Shown: positions 41,754-50,296 of the stretch, piece after piece
Layout: every line of letters starts with the position of its first letter
Position numbering within the stretch: the stretch's first letter is position 1
Source: Cryobacterium arcticum
GTDB lineage: Bacteria; Actinomycetota; Actinomycetes; Actinomycetales; Microbacteriaceae
Length of the DNA stretch: 64,000 nucleotides
NCBI RefSeq assembly: GCF_003185895.1
Contig: NZ_QHLY01000005.1
Location: 517,475-581,474 of the forward strand
Reading direction: 5' to 3'
Notes under the pieces: model-generated
What the model was told of the DNA's origin: nothing
The model's input: the letters and a program-made list of their open reading frames with translations, nothing else
Databases searched by the model: none
Made by a program: the position numbers and the translations under genes

Positions 41754-42661
41754 CGGGCGATCAGCTCGTCGGTGGAGAGGTCGGGCAGCGCCACGGTGAC
41801 CTGCGTTCCCCATGGGTCGTTCACCGACACCGAGCGGCCGTCGCCGGCGAAGGGGATCGACCGGGACCGCAGCCGCGCGGTGAGCAACTCCAGGTCGGCA
41901 ACGCCGGGCACGGTGATGGCCACGTCGCCGAGGCCGAGGCCGGCCGCGCGCGGGCCGGAGCCGCGGCTGTTCCAGGTGTTCATGGCGATGTGGTGGTGGT
42001 AGCCGCCGGCGGAAGCGAAAACCGCGCCAGGGTAGTTGGTGGCGGTCGCCTCAAACCCGAGGGCATCGACGTAGAAGGCGCGGGCCGCGGCGACGTCGCC
42101 GACCTGCAGGTGCACGTGGCCGACGACGCCGGCCAGCGTGGGGGCGGCATCCAGCACCTCCTGGGAGAGGTGGCCCTGCAGGTAGGCGTTCGGGTCGAGG
42201 TACTCGGTGGCCATGCGGATCTGCTCGCCGTCGTGAATCCAGGTGTCCCGGCCCCGGTCGGTGTACAGCTCAACACCGTTGCCTTCCGGGTCGGTGAAGT
42301 AGAACGCCTCGCTCACCAGGTGGTCGCTCGAGCCGACGAATCGGCTGCGCGGGTCCTGCGCGGCGCGGTAGACCGTGGCCGCGAGGCTCGCGGGGGTCTC
42401 GAAGAGGAACGCCGTGTGGAACAGGCCGGCCTGGCGCGGGTCGACAGCGGGCAGGTCCGGCATGTGGATCAGGCGCACCAGCGGCGTCGTGCCACGGCCG
42501 AGCACCCGGTGCACCTCGCGCTCCCGGCTGCGCTCCTCGAGCGGCTCCATCGCGAACGCCTGGGAGTAGTAGTCCGACATGGTGTCGAGGTCGCCGACCC
42601 GCAGGGTCACAGCGCCCATCGAGGTGTCGGCGTTGAGGATCTGCTCGTTCGTGGCGGTCAT
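41750..42661 (-). CDS. VOC-fold ring-cleaving dioxygenase (CatE/MhqE-like)
   Basis: A 303-residue protein with two VOC (glyoxalase/extradiol dioxygenase) modules, each with paired beta-alpha-beta-beta-beta units. Possible metal ligands are His of VTLRVGDL-region partners: FHTAFLF (His), VELYTDRG (Glu) in the first half and GHVHLQVGD (His), GGYHHHIAMNTW in the second. Such enzymes open catechol or hydroquinone rings. ATG 42661 has GGGAG 8 bases upstream. It is first of a two-gene operon with the MhqD-like esterase and lies behind a promoter with an overlapping inverted repeat. Confidence 0.88.
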   Translation of the reverse strand: MTATNEQILNADTSMGAVTLRVGDLDTMSDYYSQAFAMEPLEERSREREVHRVLGRGTTPLVRLIHMPDLPAVDPRQAGLFHTAFLFETPASLAATVYRAAQDPRSRFVGSSDHLVSEAFYFTDPEGNGVELYTDRGRDTWIHDGEQIRMATEYLDPNAYLQGHLSQEVLDAAPTLAGVVGHVHLQVGDVAAARAFYVDALGFEATATNYPGAVFASAGGYHHHIAMNTWNSRGSGPRAAGLGLGDVAITVPGVADLELLTARLRSRSIPFAGDGRSVSVNDPWGTQVTVALPDLSTDELIAR

Positions 42662-42745
42662 GACTGGCTCCCGGTGTTCGTGCGGCAGGCGCGCGCATCC
42701 GAAGAGCGGATGCCGGTGCAACCTGCCAGGTTGCGTGCATCCCCC

Positions 42746-42773
42746 ACCATACAGCAATTGCTTGTAGGTACAA
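42746..42773 (-). promoter_or_regulatory. Promoter with overlapping operator for the dioxygenase-esterase operon
   Basis: On the minus strand, -35 TTGTAC (42768-42773), 16-bp spacer, -10 TATGGT (42746-42751). The inverted repeat TTGTAGGTACAA (42762-42773) covers the -35 box, a good place for a MarR-type repressor. Confidence 0.6.
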
Positions 42774-42809
42774 CCATTGTGCCGGAATCACCCAGCCTGG
42801 CGCCGCCGA

Positions 42810-43793
42810 CTACCGGGGCAGGACCACGAGCTTGCCGCCGGCGATGCCGCTCTCCATGTCGCGATGGGCCTGGGCGATCTCGTCGAGACGGTAGACCCGG
42901 CCGAGGGGAACCCGGGCACGCCCGGCGGCCACGGCATCGAGGAAGCCCTGGAGTTCGGCCGGCCTCAGGTCGGCGGCTTCGCCGGAGTAGGCCGTGAGGC
43001 GCACTCCGTTCGGCAGCCAGTCCATCGGATAGAACTCGTTGATCGTCCAGTGGTCGGAGAGCATGCCGGTGAAGCACACCGTGCCGCCGGTGCGCACCGC
43101 CCGCAGGGTATCCCGCATCACGTCGACTCCGACCAGTTCGACCGCGCCGTCGACGCCATTCGGGGCGATCTCCCGCACCCGCGCGGCCACCTGGCCGTCG
43201 TCGATGATGACGTGCTGCACACCGGCGGCTTCCAGGAGGGCCCGGCGGGCCGGGTTGCGGGTGGTGGCGAAGACCGTCATCCCCCGGAGCGACCCCAGCG
43301 TGGCCAGGGCGAGTCCGATCGAGGAGGTGCCGCCGCGAATGAGCAGGCTCTGCCCGTCAACGGCTTCGAGGCCGACGCGCAGGGATCCGGCCGCGGTCTG
43401 CAGCATTTCCGGCACGGCACCGAGCACGTCCCAGCCCAGGGAGCTGACGAAGGGCACGACATTCTGAACGGGAACGGATGCGTATTCGGCATAGCCCCCG
43501 TCGAACGTGCGACCCATGCCGCCCATCATGGCCGCAACCGTGGTGCCGACGGCGAACTCGCCGCCGGGCGCATCCGCCACCACACCGACTGCCTCGATGC
43601 CGGGAACTCTGGGGAACGAGCCGGTGGACGCGACCCCTGACCGGAAGTGCAGCTCGGAGCGGTTCAACCCGAACGCCTCCACCCGAATCAGCACCCAACC
43701 CGCTCGCGGCGTGGGAATGGGCACGTCCCGAACCTGGAGCACCTCCGGCCCGCCCGGGCGGTCGATGACAACGGCGCGCATGCTGCCGATCAT
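42810..43793 (-). CDS. Quinone oxidoreductase-like zinc-type (MDR) dehydrogenase
   Basis: A 327-residue medium-chain dehydrogenase/reductase of the NADPH:quinone reductase group. The catalytic domain begins MRAVVIDRPGGPEVLQVRDV and has GLNRSELHFRSG and PRVPGIEAVGVV. The cofactor domain has LLIRGGTSSIGLALATLGSL. No structural-zinc cysteines are visible, as in quinone oxidoreductases. The start at 43793 (MIGSMRAV) overlaps the MarR stop by ATGA; ATG 43781 is the alternative. Together with the dioxygenase-esterase operon it fits quinone detoxification. Confidence 0.9.
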   Translation of the reverse strand: MIGSMRAVVIDRPGGPEVLQVRDVPIPTPRAGWVLIRVEAFGLNRSELHFRSGVASTGSFPRVPGIEAVGVVADAPGGEFAVGTTVAAMMGGMGRTFDGGYAEYASVPVQNVVPFVSSLGWDVLGAVPEMLQTAAGSLRVGLEAVDGQSLLIRGGTSSIGLALATLGSLRGMTVFATTRNPARRALLEAAGVQHVIIDDGQVAARVREIAPNGVDGAVELVGVDVMRDTLRAVRTGGTVCFTGMLSDHWTINEFYPMDWLPNGVRLTAYSGEAADLRPAELQGFLDAVAAGRARVPLGRVYRLDEIAQAHRDMESGIAGGKLVVLPR

Positions 43794-44230
43794 GCCGAGA
43801 GCTCCCGGGCGCCGGCGCGGAGTGCGGTGAGTTCGGCGAGCAGGTCCTCGGCCCGGTCGTCGGCCAGCGCATTGCCGAGAACCGCGCGCAGGTGCGCCTC
43901 GGCGGCGCCGTCGGCAGCGGCCAGGGCGGTCGCTCCCCGATCACTGAGCGCCACGATGGAGGACCGGCGATCGTTCGGATGCGCCGACCGAGTCGCGAGG
44001 CCATCCCGCTCGAGTCGGTCGACGAGCTTGCTGGTCGCACCGACCGTGATCGCCAGCTCGGCGGAGATGTCCTGCACTCGGGCGGCCCCTCTGCTGCTGC
44101 GGATCGCCGACATCGCCTGGAAGGTGGCAAGCGACACCCCCGTCGTGGCCTCCAGGTGGGCGTCGAGTCCGTTCCACAGTTCAATCTCCACGCGCACCAG
44201 CTGCGTGAATACGTCGGTATACCGAACCAT
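43790..44230 (-). CDS. MarR-family transcriptional regulator
   Basis: A 146-residue winged-helix repressor. The DNA-binding part covers residues 45-95 (RVQDISAELAITVGATSKLV, then DRLERDGLATRSAHPNDRRS, with the wing NDRRSS). The dimer helices are at both ends. It is upstream of and overlaps the quinone oxidoreductase gene, and is divergent from the isochorismatase-fold gene across the 20-bp palindrome at 44273-44292. It is a candidate sensor of quinones or other aromatics for the whole 41-45 kb set (inference). Confidence 0.92.
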   Translation of the reverse strand: MVRYTDVFTQLVRVEIELWNGLDAHLEATTGVSLATFQAMSAIRSSRGAARVQDISAELAITVGATSKLVDRLERDGLATRSAHPNDRRSSIVALSDRGATALAAADGAAEAHLRAVLGNALADDRAEDLLAELTALRAGARELSA

Positions 44231-44272
44231 CGCTTCTCACTTCCTTGCGCCGCACCATCAGGCGGACGCAAT

Positions 44273-44292
44273 GTATATTCCTAGGAATATAC
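44273..44292. promoter_or_regulatory. 20-bp perfect palindrome, likely MarR operator
   Basis: GTATATTCCTAGGAATATAC is perfectly palindromic and AT-rich in a GC-rich genome. It contains -10-like hexamers in both directions (TATACT at 44288-44293 on the plus strand; TATACA on the minus strand), so a bound regulator would block both divergent promoters. Confidence 0.85.
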
Positions 44293-44370
44293 TGCATCGG
44301 AAGCTAGTTGACCATAGTGGATCTGCACCACGCCAGGCCAAGAAACAGAAACCCCCGAAAGGCACCACTC

Positions 44371-44976
44371 GTGACCTCCCCGACCTCCTCAACCACCGCC
44401 GTCCTCGTGATCGACATGCAGAACGACACCGTGCACGCCGACGGCGCCTACGCCGCCACCGGCGCCGCCGCTCATGCCGCCGAGCAGAACGTCATCGCCA
44501 ACGTCAGTTCGATCCTGCAGGCGGCCCGAGGCGGCGCGGCTCCCGTCTTCTACAGCCGAATCATCGTCTACCCGCAGCCCGGGCTCGGCGGCGACAATGC
44601 GCCGATCTTCCGGATGCTCGCTCCCGACACATTCACGGCCGGCAGCTGGGGCGCGCAGATCGTCGATGACCTCAGCCCGCGGGCGAACGAGATGGTTCTC
44701 GACCGCACCCGCATGAGTGTCTTCAATGGCACGGGCATCGACAACATGCTCCGTAACCTCGGCGTCACCGAACTGCTCGTGGTGGGCGCATGGACGAACA
44801 TGGCGGTCGAACACACCATCCGTGACGCCGCCGACCACGGCTACAACGTCACTATCGTGACCGACGCCACCTCGAGCCTCAGCGCCGACTGGCAGCACGC
44901 CGCGGTCAACTTCGCCCTCACCAACATCGCCGCAGCCATCGACACCGCCACGGCAGTCGCCCGCCTGCGCGGCTGA
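44371..44976 (+). CDS. Isochorismatase-fold protein lacking the catalytic Cys
   Basis: A 201-residue protein of the isochorismatase/nicotinamidase fold. The first catalytic Asp is in AVLVIDMQNDT (about residue 16). The Lys position in the second motif appears as Arg (LDRTRMSVFNGTGID), and the nucleophile Cys in the third motif is Ala (GAWTNMAVEHTIRDAADHG). The usual cysteine-hydrolase mechanism is therefore absent; true isochorismatases also lack Cys. GTG 44371 has GAAAGG 9 bases upstream. It is divergent from the MarR gene and probably in its regulon. Confidence 0.88.
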   Translation: MTSPTSSTTAVLVIDMQNDTVHADGAYAATGAAAHAAEQNVIANVSSILQAARGGAAPVFYSRIIVYPQPGLGGDNAPIFRMLAPDTFTAGSWGAQIVDDLSPRANEMVLDRTRMSVFNGTGIDNMLRNLGVTELLVVGAWTNMAVEHTIRDAADHGYNVTIVTDATSSLSADWQHAAVNFALTNIAAAIDTATAVARLRG

Positions 44977-45058
44977 TCGCACGGCGTGGTGGATGCACAG
45001 GGCCGGGCGCACTGGTGCACTCCGACGCCGGTTGGCGGACGGGTCTACCCTCCAGGGC

Positions 45059-45439
45059 ATGGACACACACCGGGACACCATTCCGCTCGACGAGTTCTTC
45101 ACCGGCAGCGACCCGGCCGCGCGCTCCCTCTTCGACACGGTTCGCTCCAGCGTCGACAGCATCGGGCCGGCGGATATGCGCGTGACCACCAGCCAAATCG
45201 CTTTCCGCCGGCAGCGCTCGTTCGCCTGGACCTGGCTTCCCGGCCGCTACCTCAACGGTGTCGTGGCTCCCCTCGTGCTCACGATCAACCTCGACAGGTT
45301 CGACACCTCGGTTCGTTGGAAGGAAGTGGTGGAGCCCACGCTCAACAACTTCATGCATCACCTCGAAGTGCGCGACGCCTCTGACATCGACGCCGGCGTG
45401 CTCGACTGCCTGCGTGAGGCCTGGTCGAAGGCGGCCTGA
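45059..45439 (+). CDS. DUF5655-like protein
   Basis: A 126-residue cytoplasmic protein similar to the DUF5655 family. The typical centre is TTSQIAFRRQRSFAWTWLPG, followed by VVAPLVLTINLDRFDTSVRW and an N-terminal helix SLFDTVRSSVDSIGPADMRV. Its function is unknown. The ATG at 45059 is taken as start; no strong ribosome site is seen. It converges with the lipoprotein gene 19 bp away. Confidence 0.78.
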   Translation: MDTHRDTIPLDEFFTGSDPAARSLFDTVRSSVDSIGPADMRVTTSQIAFRRQRSFAWTWLPGRYLNGVVAPLVLTINLDRFDTSVRWKEVVEPTLNNFMHHLEVRDASDIDAGVLDCLREAWSKAA

Positions 45440-45458
45440 GCGCACACGATCGAGCCCG

Positions 45459-45929
45459 TCACTCCCGGTCCGCTGATCGAGCGGACGGGTTCACGAGCAG
45501 GATGTCCCTCAGCTCCGTCCAGTCGTCATCCGCAGCGTCGGATCCGTATGCCGGAAAACGTGCGCCACCGAAGCCCGCTCCCCAGAGAGTCTGGCTGCTG
45601 CCCTCCGCCGAACAGCCCGCCATCGATGCGTTGGTGACGGTGTTGAACATGACGATGCAGATCTCGTCTGACCGCTGCGCATCCGAATTCCCCTCGGCCA
45701 GGTAATACGCGATGTTCCCTTCCGCTCCCAGAAACCGGCTGGACTCCAGCACGACGCTTTCCAGGTCGTTCGTTGGTGGGATAACGTCGGAATCCTGTTG
45801 CTCGGCCGACAGGGCCTGCCGCACCAGCGTCGACTCGTCCGACAGCGCGCAACCGGCGAGACCGTATGCCACACCGGTAGCCAGCAGCACGGCCAACCCC
45901 GTCTTACCGGCTGTCGTTCTGATCGTCAT
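45459..45929 (-). CDS. Small putative lipoprotein
   Basis: A 156-residue secreted protein. It has a signal peptide (MTIRTTAGKTGLAVLLATGV) ending in the lipobox LAGC, with Cys27 as lipid site. The mature part contains IAYYLAEGNSDAQRSDEICI and ASMAGCSAEGS, with two Cys that may form a disulfide. I know no family for it. It stands alone between a DUF5655-like gene and the LCP gene. Confidence 0.75.
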   Translation of the reverse strand: MTIRTTAGKTGLAVLLATGVAYGLAGCALSDESTLVRQALSAEQQDSDVIPPTNDLESVVLESSRFLGAEGNIAYYLAEGNSDAQRSDEICIVMFNTVTNASMAGCSAEGSSQTLWGAGFGGARFPAYGSDAADDDWTELRDILLVNPSARSADRE

Positions 45930-46027
45930 CCGAGCCCCCGCTCATCCCCGCCATCGGTTCTGGCCGAAACCTAGCATGCGCGAGCCGCCTCGCGCCCACC
46001 CGCGTTCGTGGGCGACCGCGGATCGGC

Positions 46028-47254
46028 TCAGCCGATAGCGGCCTGGGCGCACGACTCGTCGCCGGCGGTACGGCCGGGGATGCCCTCGATCACCTCTGGC
46101 GTTGCCTCCACGGTTTCGGGCGGCACGGTTCCCTCCGGGGCCTCGACGGGAGGATCGACCACCACAGGCTCCTCAATCGGCTCCGTGGGCGCCAGGCTGA
46201 ACGGCTCATCCGCGGCGATCTTGGCGAACATGGAGTCGGCCAGGTCCTGCGTGGGCATCACCTTGCCGGGATAGTCCGGGTCCCCGGTGGTCCCCGGGTA
46301 CTGCACGAACACCAGCCGCTCCAGGTCGAGGTCTTTGATCGCCAGTGCCATCGACACCATGGTGTCGGTGCGGGCCAGCTCTGTGGACAGCTTGATGTTC
46401 TGCGACGCGGCGGTAGCGAGCGCATACAGCTTGGACAGGTCGGTCAGGGTGCCGTCGCCCTGCACCGTGCGCATCAGCGAGGCCAGGTAGATCTGCTGCG
46501 AGGAGATGCGGGAGAGGTCGCTGCCGTCGCCAACGCCGTGCCGGCTGCGCAGGAAGCCCAGCGCGGTCTCGCCCGACACCACGCTGGTGCCGGCGGGCAG
46601 GCTGAGATTGGCCAGCGGGTCGTCGATCGCCTCGGTGAGGCAGATCGGCACGCCGCCCACGGCGTCGCTCATCTGCACCACGCCGCTGAACGAGGTGAGC
46701 CCGGCATAGGGAATGTCGAGCCCCGTGAGCTGCTCGACCGTGTCGACCACACAGGGCAGGCCGCCGCGCGCCATCGCCTCGTTCATCGGGGCGCCGGACA
46801 TGGCGCTGAATTCCTCGCCGGTGTCGGCATTGGTGCACTCCGGATGCGGCACGATCAGGTCCCGGGGAATGCTCACCACCACGGCGTTGCTGTGGTCCGC
46901 CGACACGTGCACGAGGATGTTGACGTCGTTCAGCGTCGCATCCCGCTCGCCATAGGACAGTCCCTGATCGGCGTCGTTGTCGACGCCGACGATGAGGATG
47001 TTGAAGCCGTTCTCGAAGGCGCCGAGGTTGGGCGGTGGTGCGGCTTCGTCGCTGCCGCCGATGTCGATGGCGTTGCTGGAGATCTTGTCGCTGAGCTGCC
47101 AGACGGCGATGCCGCCGACCGCGACAGTGCTGACCAGGAGAACGGCGAGGCTGGCTGCGAGCACCGTGAAAACGCCGCGCACCGTACCGTTCCGCTGCAA
47201 CCGCCCGTGCCGGGCGATCCCCTTGATCTGCGCACGTCGTTCACTCACCGGCAA
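46028..47254 (-). CDS. LytR-CpsA-Psr (LCP) family protein
   Basis: A 408-residue membrane-anchored phosphotransferase that in related bacteria links teichoic acids, arabinogalactan or capsule to peptidoglycan. One membrane segment at about residues 28-52 (GVFTVLAASLAVLLVSTVAV) puts the domain outside. LCP motifs are NILIVGVDNDADQGLSYGER, the Asp/Arg pairs in DVNILVHVSADHSNAVVVSI and PRDLIVP, GVPICLTEAIDDP, and GFLRSRHGVGDGSDLSRISS with the key arginines. The C-terminal 60 residues are a Pro/Glu/Val-rich tail ending in a Cys-containing segment. Monocistronic. Confidence 0.95.
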   Translation of the reverse strand: MPVSERRAQIKGIARHGRLQRNGTVRGVFTVLAASLAVLLVSTVAVGGIAVWQLSDKISSNAIDIGGSDEAAPPPNLGAFENGFNILIVGVDNDADQGLSYGERDATLNDVNILVHVSADHSNAVVVSIPRDLIVPHPECTNADTGEEFSAMSGAPMNEAMARGGLPCVVDTVEQLTGLDIPYAGLTSFSGVVQMSDAVGGVPICLTEAIDDPLANLSLPAGTSVVSGETALGFLRSRHGVGDGSDLSRISSQQIYLASLMRTVQGDGTLTDLSKLYALATAASQNIKLSTELARTDTMVSMALAIKDLDLERLVFVQYPGTTGDPDYPGKVMPTQDLADSMFAKIAADEPFSLAPTEPIEEPVVVDPPVEAPEGTVPPETVEATPEVIEGIPGRTAGDESCAQAAIG

Positions 47255-47404
47255 AGCCCACCCCTCATCCTGCTTGAGTATCGGAACTTAGCAGTCCTCG
47301 CTGGATGAGCGCCGGGCTGGATGAGCGCCGGGCTGGGCAGCTAGGCGGCTCGGGAAAAACCTCTTCCCTGCCAACGCGGTCGAGTCCAGCCCCGGCGGAG
47401 GTTG

Positions 47405-47638
47405 TTAGGAGCTGGCCTGGGGGACGAACCGGCTGACGACCTCTGCACGGCTGTCGTCTTCGCTGGCGAGGACTCCCCCGTTCGCGACGGTGTCCGGCGT
47501 GATCTCCTCGAAAACTATCCGGACGTCGCCGCGGCGGGCACCCAGAGTCAGAACGGCACTGTCGGTGACGTCCTTGACGAAGGCTCGGCGCTGGTTGATG
47601 TCGCGGCCCGCGAGTAGTTGAACGGTGATATTGGGCAT
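47405..47638 (-). CDS. 4-oxalocrotonate tautomerase-like protein
   Basis: A 77-residue tautomerase-superfamily protein. After removal of Met1 the new N-terminus is Pro (MPNITVQLLAGRDINQRRAF), the catalytic base in this family. A later Arg lies in RRGDVRIVFEEITPDTVANG. Such enzymes tautomerise 2-hydroxy-dienoates or related keto acids. It is the last gene of the operon symporter - FAH - tautomerase (55-bp gap), which suggests it acts on an intermediate of the same pathway. Confidence 0.9.
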   Translation of the reverse strand: MPNITVQLLAGRDINQRRAFVKDVTDSAVLTLGARRGDVRIVFEEITPDTVANGGVLASEDDSRAEVVSRFVPQASS

Positions 47639-47693
47639 GTGTGCTCCTCGGTGTGTTCGCCCGCTGCGTCGGCGAGCAGGCTGGTCTCTGGTC

Positions 47694-48425
47694 TCAGGCG
47701 ATGGTGTTGCTCAGGGTGCCGATGCCGGCGAGGGTGATGTCGACGACGTCACCCGGTTGCACGGCGATATCGGTGCCGGGAGCGCCGGTCAGCACCACGT
47801 CGCCAGGCTCGAGGGTGAGCCAGCTGGTCACGTAGACGAGCGTGGCGGCGACGCTGGAAGGGAGGTTGAAGGAGCCCGAGTTGACGATCACATCGCCGTT
47901 GATGACGACCTCGGTAGCAACGTTCTCAGGGTCGGCGATCTCGGTTTCGATCCACGGGCCCAGAGGGGTGTAGTTCTTTCCGCTCTTGCCCTGGAAGTTG
48001 CGCTGGTCGATCGCGCACTGGTCCACGTTGGTGACGTCGTTGGCCACCGTGTAACCGAGCACGGCGTCGAAGGCATTCTCGAGAGTGAGGTTCGTGGCCG
48101 AACTGCCGATCACTACGGCGAGCTCGCCCTCGATGTTGACGGTACCCAGGCCGCGCACGGCGTAGATGGCGTCGCCGGAGCCGGCGACGGTGTGCACCGA
48201 CTTGTGCCAGGCCTGCATGGGCAGCGGGTTGCCCGGCTTGTTGTGGCCGATCCCTACGACCAGGCGCGGGTCGATCGCGGCGAGCAGTACGGCGTCGGTC
48301 GCCGGGATGGACTCGCCGGTGTAGACGAGGGGGGCCGCGAACGGGTCGGTGACGATGTTCCACTGGTCGCCGGAGGCGACAGCGTGGCGGGGGCCGGTCG
48401 GAGTTTCGAGTCGAGCGATGCGCAT
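47694..48425 (-). CDS. Fumarylacetoacetate-hydrolase-family protein
   Basis: A 243-residue FAH-fold enzyme, acting as a keto-acid hydrolase, decarboxylase or isomerase with Mg2+ or Mn2+. The metal Glu residues are in TVNIEGELAVVIG (two Glu) and the Asp in YTVANDVTNVD. Further signatures are QGKSGKNYTPLGPWI and LEPGDVVLTGAPGTD. It lies between the symporter and the tautomerase, opposite kduI. Some FAH-fold enzymes act on 3-deoxy-2-keto sugar acids, which would fit a uronate pathway (inference). Confidence 0.92.
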   Translation of the reverse strand: MRIARLETPTGPRHAVASGDQWNIVTDPFAAPLVYTGESIPATDAVLLAAIDPRLVVGIGHNKPGNPLPMQAWHKSVHTVAGSGDAIYAVRGLGTVNIEGELAVVIGSSATNLTLENAFDAVLGYTVANDVTNVDQCAIDQRNFQGKSGKNYTPLGPWIETEIADPENVATEVVINGDVIVNSGSFNLPSSVAATLVYVTSWLTLEPGDVVLTGAPGTDIAVQPGDVVDITLAGIGTLSNTIA

Positions 48426-48519
48426 GAGCTACTTTCCTGACGTTGCCGGGGACAAAGCAGGGGGCGCCGTCCGGCGCCCCCTGCGGTACTGCATTTCTGG
48501 ACTACTGCGTGTTTCTGGG

Positions 48520-49980
48520 TTACTTCATGGCCAGCGAGGCGCGGGTGCTCTCGCCGATGATGCCGTGTTCCCAACGACCCTCGTTCAGGTCCTTGGCGAT
48601 GCGACGGTACTTGTCGTCGCTCATGTTGTAGATGAAGTAGATGATGATGGCGGCGATGGTGAGCGCGATAGCCGGGTAGAGCGTCATCACGGCCTTGATG
48701 CCGAGCAGCGTCCCCTCCGACTGCGTGGTGGCCTGGGCCACATAGCCGGACACAGCGAGCATGCCGGCACCCACCAGCGCGGCGAGGGACTGCGAGACCT
48801 TGCGCGAGAAGCTGAAGGCCGCGTAGGTCATGCCCTCACGACGCACGCCGGTGTGCCATTCGCCGTAGTCGATGGTGTCGGAGACGAACGCCCAAGTGAT
48901 GCCGTTCGGGATCGACAGCGCGACGTAGCCGATGGTGACGAGGATCATGAACGTCCACAGGTTGGTCGGGATGATGAAGTTCAAGCCGTTGGCCACAACC
49001 GCGACAGCGAAGCTGACCATGACGGTGCGCTTCTTACCGAAGCGCACGACCAGCCTCGGGATGAACATGATGCCCACGATGGAGGCACCGATCATCACGA
49101 AGTTGAGCACGGCCATCAGGGCGATGTTGCCGAGGTTGAACTGGGCGAAGAAGATCATCATCATGTTGTTGACGTTCATCGAGGAGATAGTGAACAGGCT
49201 CATCAGCACCAGGCCGAGCAGCGGGCGGTTGGTGAGCACGGCACGGCCGTAGTCCTTGAGGCTCGTCTTTTCCTTGTTGGCTTCCCGGTTCACCTTGACG
49301 TGTTCCTTGGTGCCGCGGTAGCAGAGCGCGAACGAGACCATGCCGAGCAGGGCCATGACCAGGGCGGCCCACATGTAGTTGCTGGCGGTCATGCCACCGA
49401 GCATCATCATGAGCGGGATGAATGCGATGCCGCAGATCCACTGGGCGCCGAGCGAACCGGCCTGGCGGGAGGTGGCGAGCTGCGCGCGCTCCTTGATGTT
49501 GCGGGTCATCACCGAGGCGAGCGAACCGTACGGGCCGTTGACGAAGGAGTAGACACCGCCCCAGATGGCGTAGGTACCGGCGGCGAAGGCGATCTTCCAG
49601 CCCATTTCCACGTCGGGCATGGTGAAGGTGACCACGGTCATCACCGCGAGGATGAAGGCGGAGACCATCATCACCGGGCGGAACTTGCCACGCTTGCCGA
49701 CCTTGCGACCGTCGATGAAGAGCGCAGCGACGGTGTCCATCACGGCATCGAACAGCTTGACCAAAACGAAGATCAGTGCCACGACTGCCGGGCCGATGCC
49801 CGCGGTGTCGATCCAGAACTTGGTCAGGTAGGCCTGGCCGAGGTCGAACATGAAGCCGTTGCCGAGGTCCCCGAAGCCGTAGGCTACTTTCTCTTTCCCG
49901 GTCAGGGTGCCTTCAGGCTCATCGGCTGCGACGACGGGCGCTGGTTCCGGGACGACATCTATGTTGTCTTGGATAGTCAT
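48520..49980 (-). CDS. GPH-family sugar/uronide:cation symporter
   Basis: A 486-residue transporter of the glycoside-pentoside-hexuronide family, MFS fold, 12 membrane segments. Typical features are KVAYGFGDLGNGFMFDLGQA at the N-terminus, LVKLFDAVMDTVAALFIDGR in the first half (DxxxD motif), KRGKFRPVMM, and WAFVSDTIDYGEWHTGVRRE (conserved Asp/Glu) in the second half. With kduI divergent, the likely substrate is an unsaturated or plain (oligo)galacturonide (inference). The start is taken at ATG 49980; upstream in-frame GTGs would add a Pro-rich tail. First gene of the operon with the FAH and tautomerase genes. Confidence 0.92.
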   Translation of the reverse strand: MTIQDNIDVVPEPAPVVAADEPEGTLTGKEKVAYGFGDLGNGFMFDLGQAYLTKFWIDTAGIGPAVVALIFVLVKLFDAVMDTVAALFIDGRKVGKRGKFRPVMMVSAFILAVMTVVTFTMPDVEMGWKIAFAAGTYAIWGGVYSFVNGPYGSLASVMTRNIKERAQLATSRQAGSLGAQWICGIAFIPLMMMLGGMTASNYMWAALVMALLGMVSFALCYRGTKEHVKVNREANKEKTSLKDYGRAVLTNRPLLGLVLMSLFTISSMNVNNMMMIFFAQFNLGNIALMAVLNFVMIGASIVGIMFIPRLVVRFGKKRTVMVSFAVAVVANGLNFIIPTNLWTFMILVTIGYVALSIPNGITWAFVSDTIDYGEWHTGVRREGMTYAAFSFSRKVSQSLAALVGAGMLAVSGYVAQATTQSEGTLLGIKAVMTLYPAIALTIAAIIIYFIYNMSDDKYRRIAKDLNEGRWEHGIIGESTRASLAMK

Positions 49981-50104
49981 GGGCTTGGTCACTCTTTTCG
50001 ATTGCGGTCGTGGGTTCGTGCGGGGCGACGTTGCCGTGATCGGCAGGCCGGAAGGGTTCCAGGTGCGGGCTCCGGCTGAACCGGGGTCGCGCGGCGGAGT
50101 GGGG

Positions 50105-50167
50105 TCAGCCGGAGCTGGAACGGGCACTGCTGGCCGGAGAGAAGGGCCGGGATGCGTGCGAGATCAC
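50105..50167 (-). CDS. Possible 20-residue leader ORF of the symporter operon
   Basis: GTG 50167 follows the strong site GAGGAGGAACCA and opens a 20-codon frame (MISHASRPFSPASSARSSSG) ending in TGA at 50105. It is out of frame with the symporter and lies 125 bp before its start. A Ser/Ala-rich leader peptide with such a ribosome site could affect downstream translation or termination. It may also be the true ribosome site of nothing. Confidence 0.3.
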   Translation of the reverse strand: MISHASRPFSPASSARSSSG

Positions 50168-50200
50168 TGGTTCCTCCTCGTTGAGCTTCAGTGCCAGTAA

Positions 50201-50217
50201 ATTCCGTCAGATGGAAT
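50201..50217. promoter_or_regulatory. IclR-like operator motif A
   Basis: ATTCCGTCAGATGGAAT, an inverted repeat matching motif C at 50328-50344 under the pattern RTTCCGYYAGAYGGAAY. Near the expected symporter promoter. Confidence 0.65.
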
Positions 50218-50296
50218 GGATGGCCGTGGTACAGACTTAGAGTAGATGCGCTTGGCGCAATACGACCGGGACCTAGGTCCTAATTTTGGGTGACAA

